Shown one piece after another: positions 1-11,112 of a stretch of 64,000 bases of DNA (the first letter of the stretch is position 1; every line of letters begins with the position of its first letter). The DNA is from Eretmocerus hayati (lineage: Eukaryota > Arthropoda > Insecta > Hymenoptera > Aphelinidae). The translations under genes and the position numbers were made by a program. The notes under the pieces were generated by a model. That model was not told where the DNA came from. It did no database searches and saw nothing but the letters and a program-made list of their open reading frames with translations. The stretch covers positions 153,517,121 to 153,581,120 of the forward strand of contig CM056742.1 of NCBI GenBank assembly GCA_029851415.1, in the 5' to 3' direction.

Positions 1-699
1 AAAAATTTTCATAATCATAGCAGAAGATTTATATGCAAAAATTGGAGGGAGCAATAGCATTTCAAGTACGGGCTCGTATGCGGCGTACGCACACTACATC
101 AGAAATGGTATATTTGAACCAATTTGAGCGTTCAAGCGTTCAAATATATCTATACCATTTCTCTCTCATGGTTGAATGCGAGAAGAGTAAACGAAAAATT
201 GTTGTTAACTTCTGGCCGAGTTAAGGCAAGAAGCTAACAACAATTTTTGAAAAATAATCCATTTATTTATTAATATTCGAAACCGTCCAGGAACGTTCTA
301 GAAACCTTGAGGCAACATGCATCTGACCTGGTAGACTGTTGCGACAACGTTTCGGACACGGGATATCCGACTAATTTCGGAACGTTTGCATGGTCGCAAA
401 TTGTAGAACTTTTAGGAAACGTTGCTGGAACATTCGCTGTTTGATGGGAGCGCTCTGTTCTGCGCAAATCAAATATTTATTGCAGGAATAGAGAACATTT
501 TTCCTACCAATAACCACCGGATAACTACCGATTCCGATCCGGATACGCACCGTCATGGCACCATGTTGTAAGTATACAATAATAAAACAAAACGTTTTTG
601 CAGTAATAAAGAATCTTTGTGATCGCGCAACCTTATTTTTGAAGAAAATAACACAACAAATATCTTCTGGGCGCATTCACGTGGTGTGCAGCCTGTTAC
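1..699. other. Unassigned AT-rich sequence left of the DNA transposon
   Basis: No gene, RNA or recognisable repeat can be supported here. Short open frames on both strands show no family resemblance and no linked splice signals. Variants of an AACGTT/GGAAC-like word recur between about 285 and 435, which may be an old degenerate repeat, but I cannot define a unit. Confidence 0.5.
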
Positions 700-702
700 C
701 AG

Positions 703-1518
703 TAGTCCGGCGGCCGAGCATGGTTCCGTAGCATTTTGGATGTGACCGGACAAAAGTTGTGTATTCCCATGTATTTTGACCCGCTGAATCTGATTTTCGA
801 TGGTGGAGAGTCGGAAAAGTGGGCCAAAAATTGTTATTAACAAATTATTGTTAACAATCGTAAAATTGATTTTTTCGCTCCGGAAAAATTTTTTCTATAT
901 TTTTTGGCACATTTTGAATCAAAAAGGTCTCTACCTAAATTTCATGAAAATTCACCGTTTTCCCGTGAAAAAATCGGAAAGTTTCAAAAAACACGATTTT
1001 TTCAATTTTGCAACAATTGTTGCTCGGCGGTGCAACGGAATTTTTTGATCCACCATGGCGCAAATTGATCCTTGAAGCCTCTCCTACTGATAGAAACCCC
1101 AAAGAAGTCAGTATGCTACCTCCTGTGAGTGTAAAAACGTCGAGAGCGACCCTCTATTTTTGGTGCATTTCTCGCTATACATACACTTACCCATACCCAA
1201 GCTCGCGACATGATTCCCTTCCGTGGGCTTCGTGCGCTAGGGTCACATGTAGACAAATAATTCCTCGTATTTTCGCGTACGTGTGTGTGAAAACTTCTTG
1301 GAAAACTCTTGGAAAATTTCGGAAAATTCATTGTAAAAAATTGTATAAAAAACACGAAATTGACTCTGATAGAACAAGAACGCTGTGACCTCTTTGAGTA
1401 GAACGGTTCAGGAGATTTTGGGAGAATACAACAGTCATCAATAATTTTCACGTTGGATGTATGACATACGCGTCTATATCAGCGTCGAATCAAACTAAAT
1501 CTTTTGATCCGAATACCG
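703..1518 (+). repeat. Left terminal inverted repeat (816 bp)
   Basis: Matches the reverse complement of 2248-3063 along its whole length. The inner limit is the shared word around GAATACCG at 1511-1518. Beyond it the two sides diverge at once. Confidence 0.88.
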
Positions 1519-1590
1519 GGTACTATAGTAGGGAAAAAATACTTTCATGTACCGGGGTGAATATTAGTATGTCAAGAATTGATTATAAAA

Positions 1591-1875
1591 TCATGAAGAT
1601 GCTACTTTATTCTTGCATTTCTGACCTCTTTGGCAAAAGCAAAACGAGCAACAATTTACTCCAAGTGCTACACATACACAAGTTGATTTAGAGCAAACCT
1701 GATGGCCCTGGCAACTTGGGATCAACTCTGATGGTGGAGGAGTGAGAATTTCCACCCTAGCAGGTACCATCGCACCTTCTTTTAAAACATACCCCAATTC
1801 CAACGGATTAAGCACTATAGCATTTGGGCGCTTATACGTGTTGATACCAGTCCTCCGCGCCGTTGGACACTTCAT
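1591..1875 (-). pseudogene. Cys-rich tail of a decayed transposon-encoded protein
   Basis: A minus-strand frame of up to 94 codons lies in the spacer between the two terminal repeats. Its first half contains LELGY followed by a proline pair (TPPPSELIPSC). The second half is a cysteine cluster with the spacing C..C....C.C......CC..C.C, ending in a Lys-Cys-Lys-Asn motif. This resembles the CXC-like cysteine tail that closes many arthropod mobile-element proteins, where a short Pro-Pro segment precedes the cysteines. Just upstream on the same strand (about 1900-2110) another frame begins FPPTS but is interrupted by stops, consistent with a decayed upstream part. I infer a remnant of the protein once encoded by the full element. 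There is no intact start, no catalytic motif and no visible intron structure. Confidence 0.5.
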
Positions 1876-2247
1876 TTGAGCGATCTGTTATTTCAACTTA
1901 TACTTAATAGTATCAATTTCTTGTGGTGACTAGAATTTTTACTGATGGATGGAACTGCATTGTTGGGAATGTGCTTCGCTTCTTTTGAGCAAATTCAATC
2001 CAGCCAGAAGTTCGCGCGCAGCACAACTTCTCACGGCGGGAGATTTGAATTTTCACATGGAACATAGTATGGTAGAACTTGCTGACAACGAAGAAGTCGG
2101 AGGAAATGCTTCTCTCTTTTATCAAATAATTGTTATAGCGCTGTTGATATCATACATTTTGTAGAGTAATCATCGAAGTTGGGAAAATTTGCAGCATTGT
2201 TGAAATCAAGATCTGGACGTATCAATATTATTGAGGTCACCACGACT

Positions 2248-3063
2248 CGGTATTCAGATCAAAAGATTTAGTTTGATTCGACGCTGATATAAACGCGTAT
2301 GTCATACATCCAACGTGAAAATCATTGATGACTGTTGTATTCTCCCAAAATCTCCTAAACCGTTCTACTCAAAGAGATCACAGCGTTCTTGTTTTATCAG
2401 AGTCAATTTCGTGTTTTTTATACAATTTTTTACAATGAATTTTCCGAAATTTTCCAAGAGTTTTCCAAGAAGTTTTCACACACACGTACGCGAAAATACG
2501 AGGAATTATTTGTCTACATGTGACCCTAGCGCACGAAGCCCACGGAAGGGAATCATGTCGCGAGCTTGGGTATGGGTAAGTGTATGTATAGCGAGAAATG
2601 CACCAAAAATAGAGGATCGCTCTCGACGTTTTTACACTCACAGGAGGTAGCATACTGACTTCTTTGGGGTTTCTATCAGTAGGAGAGGCTTCAAGGATCA
2701 ATTTGCGCCATGGTGGATCAAAAAATTCCGTTGCACCGCCGAGCAACAATTGTTGCAAAATTGAAAAAATCGTGTTTTTTGAAACTTTCCGATTTTTTCA
2801 CGGGAAAACGGTGCATTTTCATGAAATTTATGTAGAGACCTTTTTGATTCAAAATGTGCCAAAAAATATAGAAAAAATTTTTCCGGAGCGAAAAAATCAA
2901 TTTTACGATTGTTAACAATAATTTGTTAATAACAATTTTTGGCCCACTTTTCCGACTTTCCACCATCGAAAATCGGATTCAGCGGGTCAAAATACATGGG
3001 AATACACAACTTTTGTCCGGTCACATCCGAAATGCTACGGAACCATGCTCGGCCGCCGGACTA
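2248..3063 (-). repeat. Right terminal inverted repeat (816 bp)
   Basis: Partner of 703-1518. The outer end is CCGGACTA at 3056-3063, followed by the CAG duplication. The inner end is CGGTATTC at 2248-2255. Confidence 0.88.
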
Positions 3064-3066
3064 CAG

Positions 3067-4924
3067 GAACCGCGCGCGCGAGCTGAATGAACGCGAGATA
3101 ACGATGTGTGGCGAGAGAAAGAGAAGAATAAATAAATAGGGAGAGAAAAAGAGACGGAGTAACGACGCCATATTGGCTTTTAATAGTGCGATAACGACCA
3201 ACAATCCATGCTCAAGACGAAGATAGAATAAACGCACACATTCACGAAATCACGACCAACATACATAATATCGTCGCGGCCATTGCCAGCCCGCATGCAC
3301 ATACAATGTGTGAATATAGTCAGTGTGTGTTGGCTTGTGCATTCGGTGCAGCGAGTGCCTATATATACCATCGTCGTATTATCGCCATTACTATATCATC
3401 GTCTTCATTGATCTCCTCGTCATCATAGTGTTGTTGTTATTGTGGGTTTATCAAATCAAACTTTTCTTCAGCATCATCATATTGCAGCCGGTGTTTTTTG
3501 GCGCGCTACTGCTGCTACAGCGCCGGCCAACGTTCTGCCAGCGTATATACGGTTAGTTGATTGAATTGATCAATTCCTTACACATACCCCACACAATTAC
3601 GATCGTTTCGAAACGACACATCATGATCAGTGCTCGGGAGCATCAGTGCAGCGCGATGTTGCATGCATGCTCATATAAAATTGTATACACATTGTTGGAT
3701 ATGGAATGATGTTGATGAAGAAGTGCAGTATACTTACTCCAGTTGCGAGGTGGAATTAGGGGTGGAATGTGAAGGAATATATATCGTGGGCCGGCGCGCG
3801 CCGGCCGCCGCACCACCAAATCAATATTATGCACTCACACGTTTACCGTGCCACCCCCAGCTGATGCAACCCCCGCGTATATACAGACGCTCTCATATCT
3901 CGTGTGTGATAATATCCTCGGAAAGGTATAGTCGTCGCCCCCGCGCCATATTATCGATATAGCCGCGGTGCATGCCCCGCAAAGACGCCGTCGTCGCCGC
4001 TGATGCTATAGCAGTCGCGTTCGTTGTTGAGCCGTTCCCGCGCGCGCCCTTTGCTCCACGCCTCTTTACACATTCAGCAGTTTATTTTTTATATAAATAC
4101 ATCGCAACGTCGCTTTCGCGTGGTGAATTCGTTATCAAAAGTGTGACTGAATACTACTTTTACTACTGTTTATTTGTATACAAATTCGCGTGAGAGACTC
4201 AACACCGCGTGTATTTTGTTGTTGACGGCGGGGTCAAGCCAAGACCTAATCCAAATCCAACCCGTCGGCTGCTTCGGTTTGTTTACTCACAATGGTGTGT
4301 GATTAGGTATGTGATCTTTTAGAGAACGTAAGGACCTGCAGACAACGTTGAAGACATTGCAAAAGCCTTCTTATAGTTCCATGCCCCATCTGATGCATCG
4401 GGAATATGCATTTCGACGTTCCCTATTGGTAAGCGCAAACCACGGTGATTTTGGCGCTGGGCTGCATGCCACGCGCCTCCATTGATGCCGTTGCGAAAAC
4501 GTATGCATGCACTTTGAATCGAACAAACTCCCGCTCTTGATCGAAGCTAATTCTTGTGATAAACGTATACCCGAAATTTTTCAAATACACGTAGAAATTC
4601 AAAATATCAGATTGATTTAAGAATCGTGAATCTCTCGACGATGAAATGGAATGACACATAAACGACAGTCCCTCTCGAGAGAAGCAGGATAATAATGTTG
4701 CACACTGAAAACTGGTCAATTGTCCATGATGCTGTCACTCAGGACATTCCCTATGAAAATCCGATTTTCTGAGATACTTGTCTGTGATACGTATAGGTCA
4801 AAATCAGTCGTAATACATCATACTAAAAATTGCATCAGCAACTATCCATACATAGTATGCTGGCAACTTGTTAGTTCTGCAAGTGCTTGAATGTATTCAA
4901 TAAAATGTTCAATTATCATTCCAG
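3067..4924 (+). promoter_or_regulatory. Probable promoter, 5' UTR and 5' intron of the CTDSPL2-like gene
   Basis: Between the transposon and the first coding exon. A strong acceptor (poly-pyrimidine then CAG, ending 4924) sits 19 bases before the ATG, so at least one upstream non-coding exon is expected. A good matching donor is GTATGT at 4307, giving a candidate non-coding exon that ends at 4306. The stretch 3450-4060 is richer in CpG than its surroundings and contains a perfect 18-bp GC palindrome at 3789-3806. I could not place a transcription start. The 98-codon minus-strand open frame at 4423-4719 lies in this intron and looks like chance. Confidence 0.4.
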
Positions 4925-4943
4925 GGTAGATGAATAAGCTATA

Positions 4944-7252
4944 ATGAGGCTACGGAGCGAACATGTTGGTCGTAGACTACGTGGTCGGTTAAGTAATGCT
5001 GTTGTTACAACAAACAAAGGGCCAAGTCGACGCATTTATTCTGGAACTGTACGTAAAGCACCAGCCATTAACAATAGCAGCCAGCGTGTGCATACTGCAA
5101 GCAAGTGCGAAAGACTATCTCGCTGGAGGCAACATTCACCAAAACTTCTCAAAGAAGTAAGTCCTTTTCAATGAGAAGTTAAAATAATCCTGGTTCTAGA
5201 ACTCATCTAGAAACTTTGACATTACAGGCATGCAAGGAAAATGTTTTGAATTTCTCAAAATCTACCCCACTTAGGCGAGACAGAGGCCCACGTAGAAGAA
5301 AGTGCATAAAGCGTTCTATGGTCACGTCGACGCCTTTAAATCGAGTTCTTCCTAAAGATAAAGTAATTGTAAGTGGGAGCACTTCTATCAATGCTGTTGT
5401 TGATCTTGTAGTGCCATGATGGCTTTGATATTCAAATACTTTTTCCCCACAGCCTACAAATGTAATCAATGTTCCAAAAGTTGCTGAGGAGTCTAAGGAA
5501 AACTGGGATTTGGAATCGTTACCTCTGTATTCTCCTCCAACAGTAGCTACAGAGGATATCTGTTCTACTGCAACTGCAGAGGATTGTAACGTTGAACAAT
5601 TATCTGTAAGCCCAAGTACAGATGTGATGCCTCCTCCTGTAGAAACAAGTCATCCAGATTTCTCTTGCCTGTATGATGAAGGAGCCAAAACTTCCGGTAC
5701 CTATAATTTTTTTCAACTTTCCTGGGTAGACAGCAGAATGTTATTATAATCGCACCCTTCTGTGTATAACTCTTAATGTTATTTTACAAAGATCTGCTGC
5801 AGATAATGTTTTTCTCAATCCTAAATTTACTACTGATTATTTCAGATATATTATCCCTGCATTATTCAACAGTCTGCCCTCCTGTTGACCAATCAGATGA
5901 ATATTATAGTGTTATTCATACAACTTCAATCTACGATAGTCGCATGTCGTACTCCACGGATCGATATTTTTCTAATACCAAGTACTCATTCACTCAAAAT
6001 GATGAGAATAATGGTGATGCCTCTAAAAGCTATTCACAGATTGAAAGGAGTACATCAGAATATGAATCCACTCAAGCATATCCTCCCAAATTCGACAGTA
6101 CATTAGATGCTGACAATTCAAGATCAGACTACTCATCTGATTCTAATGGAAATGGAAGTGGAAGTGAAAAGTATGAATCTGAGGGCTTTAGTCAAGATTA
6201 TCGAGATGTAAAATACATCGAAGTCAGCAGTGAAGAAGTTGTTGAAACTTGTGATGAAAATATGGTTGCACATGTTCAAGATGATCAGGATTCTTTTGAT
6301 CCATATTTTTTCATCAAGCATTTGCCACCGCTAACTGCGGCAATGAAGTCGAGATGTCCAGCACTCCCTCTGAAAACCAGAAGTAGTCCAGAATTCAGTC
6401 TAGTTTTGGATTTGGTGAGTTTATCAACATCGTTTATTACTTTCACACTATCGGTGCATTCAATGAATTTTTTCATCTATACCTCTAAGTCCCAGAAATC
6501 CAGTCCTAATTTTATTTGATTAAAAAATTACTTGTGCTCATCTGTCTCTCTGACGATATTGCCTATCTTACAGGATGAAACGCTAGTGCACTGTAGTCTC
6601 CAAGAGCTCACAGATGCATCCTTCCGTTTTCCTGTTGTATTTCAGAATATTACATACACAGTTTTTGTAAGAACAAGACCGTTCTTCCGAGAATTCTTGG
6701 AACACGTTTCCTCACTGTTTGAAGTCATACTGTTCACAGCAAGTAAACGTGTATACGCTAATAAATTGATGAACCTTCTGGACCCTGCAAGGAAATGGAT
6801 AAAGTATCGATTATTTCGGGAACACTGTGTTTGTGTTAATGGGAACTATATCAAAGATTTATCCATTTTGGGTCGGGATCTGTCAAAAACTGTCATCATC
6901 GACAACAGCCCTCAAGCTTTTGGTTACCAGGTAATTAATATACCCTCAAAATCGAAAATATATTCCTAAAACTCGATATGACCCAAGAGCTTTTTTGTAA
7001 CGAAAATGTTTCTTGACAGCTGGAAAATGGAATACCAATCGAAAGCTGGTTTGCAGATCGAAGTGATAGTGAATTGATGAAATTGATACCATTTCTAGAA
7101 AATTTAGTGAGCTTGGTGAGCATTTTTTCATTTTAGTGTCTCTGAGAATACAAACCTTTGACTAAAGATCTTTTCCATTTGGCCAGGGCGGAGATGTGAG
7201 ACCGCAGATTCGGGAACAATTTCGTTTATTCAGTTTTCTACCTCCTGATTAA
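4944..7252 (+). CDS. CTDSPL2: CTD small phosphatase-like protein 2 (CTDSPL2-like, FCP1/SCP family)
   Basis: Predicted HAD-superfamily Ser/Thr phosphatase of 561 residues. Coding exons: 4944-5156, 5228-5368, 5453-5696, 5846-6414, 6574-6930, 7020-7115, 7187-7252; phases join without a break. The N-terminus [11 protein letters not shown] resembles the vertebrate MRLR start, which decided the ATG. Residues 1 to about 335 are low-complexity, rich in Ser, Asp, Asn and Tyr. The conserved part begins near [13 protein letters not shown], then [17 protein letters not shown]. The catalytic motif Asp388-Leu-Asp390-Glu-Thr is split by the intron after Leu389. Further family blocks are [64 protein letters not shown] and a C-terminal LPPD. 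The family dephosphorylates phospho-serine substrates; in vertebrates CTDSPL2 has been linked to SMAD and cell-cycle targets, and I infer a similar nuclear role. The gene stands alone, with the transposon upstream and metaxin-2 convergent downstream. Confidence 0.95.
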
Positions 7253-10200
7253 ACATGGTACTGTCAAAATAAGCCTCGAACGATAGCCTAAAGATAACAG
7301 CATAGCGTAAAAATAACATCTTACGCCATGGATAACAGTTTTGTGCTCGGCATCAAGACTTGTATAGTGACCCGATTACGTCACAGATATGCAGGTAGTT
7401 TTGTCATAAGAGTGTTGATAGTCGTGAGGATCACTCATTCAGACATTCGATACACTCACGATCATAAATGCTCGTGCGAAAATTCGGTGCAACATATTCT
7501 TCCCAAGACAAACAAAAGAAGTGTGTCGGAGAAAGAATCGCGAATATATTTCAAAATGACTGAGGTCAAAAAGTCGTAGCTGGGTAAGCTGAATATATCA
7601 GGGATCAAGATCTTTGTTGCGGTATCCAGCCTGAATTATTGTCTTGGTTCAAAATCGAGATATATTTTCATTCTATGAATGTGTCTTTCATCTATCCCAG
7701 TCTTGAAAGAAGATGGATAAATCCAAGATAATAGGTGTGTAGAAATGAAGCAAAAGTGACTTACTTTATTCTCTCTTCTTTGATCATTGTTTACAAGTTC
7801 CTTCATTTTATGAACTTTAGAAGAATTTTCTTAGACTCAAAATTTGTCCACCAGAATCTCTAAACATAGACAAATATTTGTTATTTGCTTATATTTTTTA
7901 GCCAATTGTTGCTCTGGCAAGAATCGTGATTTTACTTAGCTTATTTATCTCAGTTTGAGTAGTTCTCAGGTTGAGTAGTTCAATTGTCAGGTCCCTATTT
8001 CTGACAGTTTTTCATTAGAAAATGACTTGACCGCGGGTCTCCTGAGACAAGTTTGAACAATCAAGAGATCATAAACCCATTACACATACCATAAGTACAA
8101 ATAACGAAATGAGATAGAATTTATGATTAACTGTAGATATCTCATGTCCGAATCAGATTTTTCGGTATCCATAGGGTAGTTTTTGCTGTTTTATTTACTC
8201 AGTGATTTATGTATGATATGAGTGAGTAATTGGCAGTGTTGAATGAATTTTCCAAAAGTCTCACTCTGGACAGTTTTTTATACTCATTTTATAAAATCAA
8301 TTTTATGAAATCCAAAAATGGTTTTATTTAGACTGATTTTTTCTTATTTCAATCAAGAATGCGCGAAGGAATAATGCATTCGTTGAATTAATTTGAGAGT
8401 TGCTCAAAGGGATGTTGGAGTGCTGGCCTTATTGCAATTACTGACATTGCTGAGTTCACAAAGTTTTCTATGAATTTCTGAGGTTTTGTCAATTTTGATA
8501 GTAACTCCAACTTGATGAATTTTTGATAATTTGCATTATTTGTGATAACTACACAATCTCGAAAATTCCTGGAGAGATTCAATAATGTCGGTATTCGAAA
8601 ATCTCTTGAGTATACCTTAAGTCTCTCTTGATTCTTATTTTTGTTTCAAAGTTTTCCAACAAAATCATATTTCAAGAACGAAATCATAGTTTTTGAAAGA
8701 AAGTTTTAAGAAAGGCGACTCAAAATTGTTCTATTATCCAAGGTTGAACAAAACTTATGCTGTGAAACTCACAACCCCATTAATGATCTCTGTTATGAAA
8801 CTCCTTTGACGTTTTAAGTTGAATGTCGTTCTTTTGAATGGTACAGTTGATGTTTTGATAAATTTTGGAGAAGAAGATAATTGTTGTTATAGATAACTCG
8901 AATATTGCATCCGTTGATGGATTGAATATATATATATACATAAATATATGCATGTAAGAAATGGTTGTAATATAACCCATGTGACTTGATTATTGGAAAA
9001 GATTTTATATCAAAAATTCATTAACCATAGACTCAATATCTAAGTGTAATCTCTATACTTCATATCTATCTAAATATCCGGTGTTCGATTTGTCCACAAT
9101 ACAGTTTGAAAAGTATGTTCTAATTTCAAAGTTGATTCAGATTTCACTTTGACTGCAATTTAAATGACGAATATGCTTAAGCTTTCATTTCTTCTTGGAT
9201 ACAGCTTTGAAAATAGCTTTTCTTTCAAGTTCAACCTTAGTTCCATAGTGGGTACCGTCCTCCACCACCATAATAATGGTGGGATGTACAGAACATTATT
9301 TTTCAATCATCTGGATACTTATATCAAGTGTAATACTTGCAAGGGTCTCGACCATTTGAAAATTTAATCTGATCCAAAAAACCGTCAAGTTCTTGACAGT
9401 AGTTACATTCTTTTCAGTCCCTGTGTTATTATACTAGTCGACTTTTCATCCTCTTCACTTGAGAATAAAGAGCTGAACTCTTCAAAACCACCTGATAATT
9501 CATCATTATCTATTTACTATTGAATACACTTCCTAATACCATGAGAAATGAGTTTAATCTCTGAATTGTATTACAAAAACTGATAACGAAAATAGTATTG
9601 ATAATTATAACATAATGATAGGACATACAAATTCATCATCTAGCAATATTGATTCTGGAATTATGATTCTTGAAAATTCGAAAATCTGTGATTGAATCAA
9701 CACAAGACATTTGGACTTGAGAGCCAATCAAACTTTAGCTTTTCAAATTATCAAAGGCACTTTTGCTCTTATGCAATGCTTACATGTGAGCATTAACATG
9801 ATTAGTTATTAAGATGCAATAATAATGTGAAATAGCATTTAGAATTTACCCATGTAAAGGCTGGGTATTTGTAATTTTATGTTGATTCTACACATGAAAA
9901 ATAATGGAAACTAGTTCATTCTGTTTTCTCACCATTTTCCACGCACAGAAAAACGAATATTTATGCTTGGATAGTATTCTTGTAAGAGTGAGGTGCTGAA
10001 AATTCGAGTGTTTTTTAATTTTCCACAAATGTCTATATCTATTGGTCAGTATATTTGAAACTTTCAACATCTCAACTCTAATCTACGGATGTCTATTTGA
10101 TTATTGTCTATCTTCTTTCCATACTTTGCAAATAAATGTTCATCAATCATGACAATCATCGAATTGTTTTTGAAAACCTTCCTGGATTTTGTTTCATATT

Positions 10201-11112
10201 CTATTCAATGATCAATGATAATTCCTCCTTACAGATTTTCTTCCTTTTCAATCATCTCATAGCTGTGAGTTCAGATGGGGAATCGATTTAGAGAAGATTA
10301 AATATCTCTACGTTATGAATAAATCCTACTTTATTTTATTGCATTTGTAATATGAAGATACTCTGTTACAGTTTGAAATATGTATGAGCTGTACAAGTTT
10401 GAATCAACATTCATTTTAAAACAGGCTGAATGTCATGCAAAAAGCCGAACTACATTTCAACCACTGTATAGTTTTGGATTACTGGTTCAAAGAACTAAAT
10501 ACTTCCGATTATGCAGGTACCATCTAATCATTAGAAGGAACACAATCTTACTCTATCTGATCTTACTGAGTATTATGCAGGTACTTGACTGAGATGTGAT
10601 GAAAGACATAAAACAGTTTGACTTGAACTATTGTTTGTGGGACTTCTTCCATAAAAAATTCTTGGCATTCCTTAGAACCATGTAACTCTTCACTCCAAAT
10701 CTTTTCATGATCTTTGGACTACTTGATCCCTATCTCATGAGGTGAAAAAATGCTGAAACACGTTATTTTCACATCAAACACGATATATTATAAATAAACA
10801 ATACAAGAGAAGTCAACAAAGTTTAAGTTTTACTTGATAAGACAACAAAGACAGATAGATGTATACTTTTGGATTCTGAAGAAACACTCAGGAAAAAGCT
10901 GTTCAAATCCCGGATATACTTAATAGATCAATGACTGTACATTAAGCAAGTTACTCTGAAGGTTTGAATAACTTGATCCAAGGTCATTGCAAGCTACAAA
11001 TTCTCTGAATAAGAATATTTGGCCTTGAATTGGCAAAGCAGAAGAATTGTATTCCATTTAAATCTGTGTAATACAGTTCTGTGTATCCGGAATTCGAACA
11101 GGTAGGCCATTT
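7253..11112. other. 3' UTR of the phosphatase gene plus intergenic AT-rich DNA
   Basis: No coding exon or RNA gene is recognised in these 3.9 kb. The first part must include the phosphatase 3' UTR. AATAAA words occur far downstream (near 9464 and 10115), but none close to the stop is convincing. There is a short AT dinucleotide run near 8926-8940 and a small perfect-arm hairpin CCACCAT/ATGGTGG near 9260. The right end must hold the 3' UTR of the minus-strand metaxin-2 mRNA. Two copies of TATGCAGGTAC stand about 65 bases apart near 10510 and 10575, without obvious meaning. Confidence 0.5.

Larger units (their letters stand above)
703..3063. mobile_element. DNA transposon with 816-bp terminal inverted repeats, probably non-autonomous
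   Basis: Positions 703-1518 and the reverse complement of 2248-3063 are nearly identical. Reading them against each other I noticed about a dozen single-base differences and no large gap. The outer ends read TAGTCCGGCGGCCGAG inward from both sides. Each end is flanked by CAG (700-702 and 3064-3066), which fits a 3-bp target-site duplication. The 729-bp centre holds a decayed Cys-rich coding scrap on the minus strand but no intact transposase, so the copy is probably mobilised in trans or is dead. Three-base duplications occur in several DNA transposon superfamilies (for example PIF/Harbinger, CACTA-like, Academ-like), and I cannot choose between them. The matching ORFs of 126 and 111 codons in the two arms are mirror images caused by the repeat and are not separate genes. 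The high arm identity suggests recent insertion or gene conversion between the arms. Confidence 0.85.

Noticed and set aside
1008..1388. 126- and 111-codon open frames in the transposon arms (also 2315-2758)
   Set aside because: They are the same sequence seen twice through the inverted repeat, on opposite strands. They have no recognisable domain, and their conservation is explained by arm identity.
4423..4719. 98-codon minus-strand frame in the phosphatase 5' intron
   Set aside because: No family resemblance, no splice partners, and it opposes a well-supported intron.
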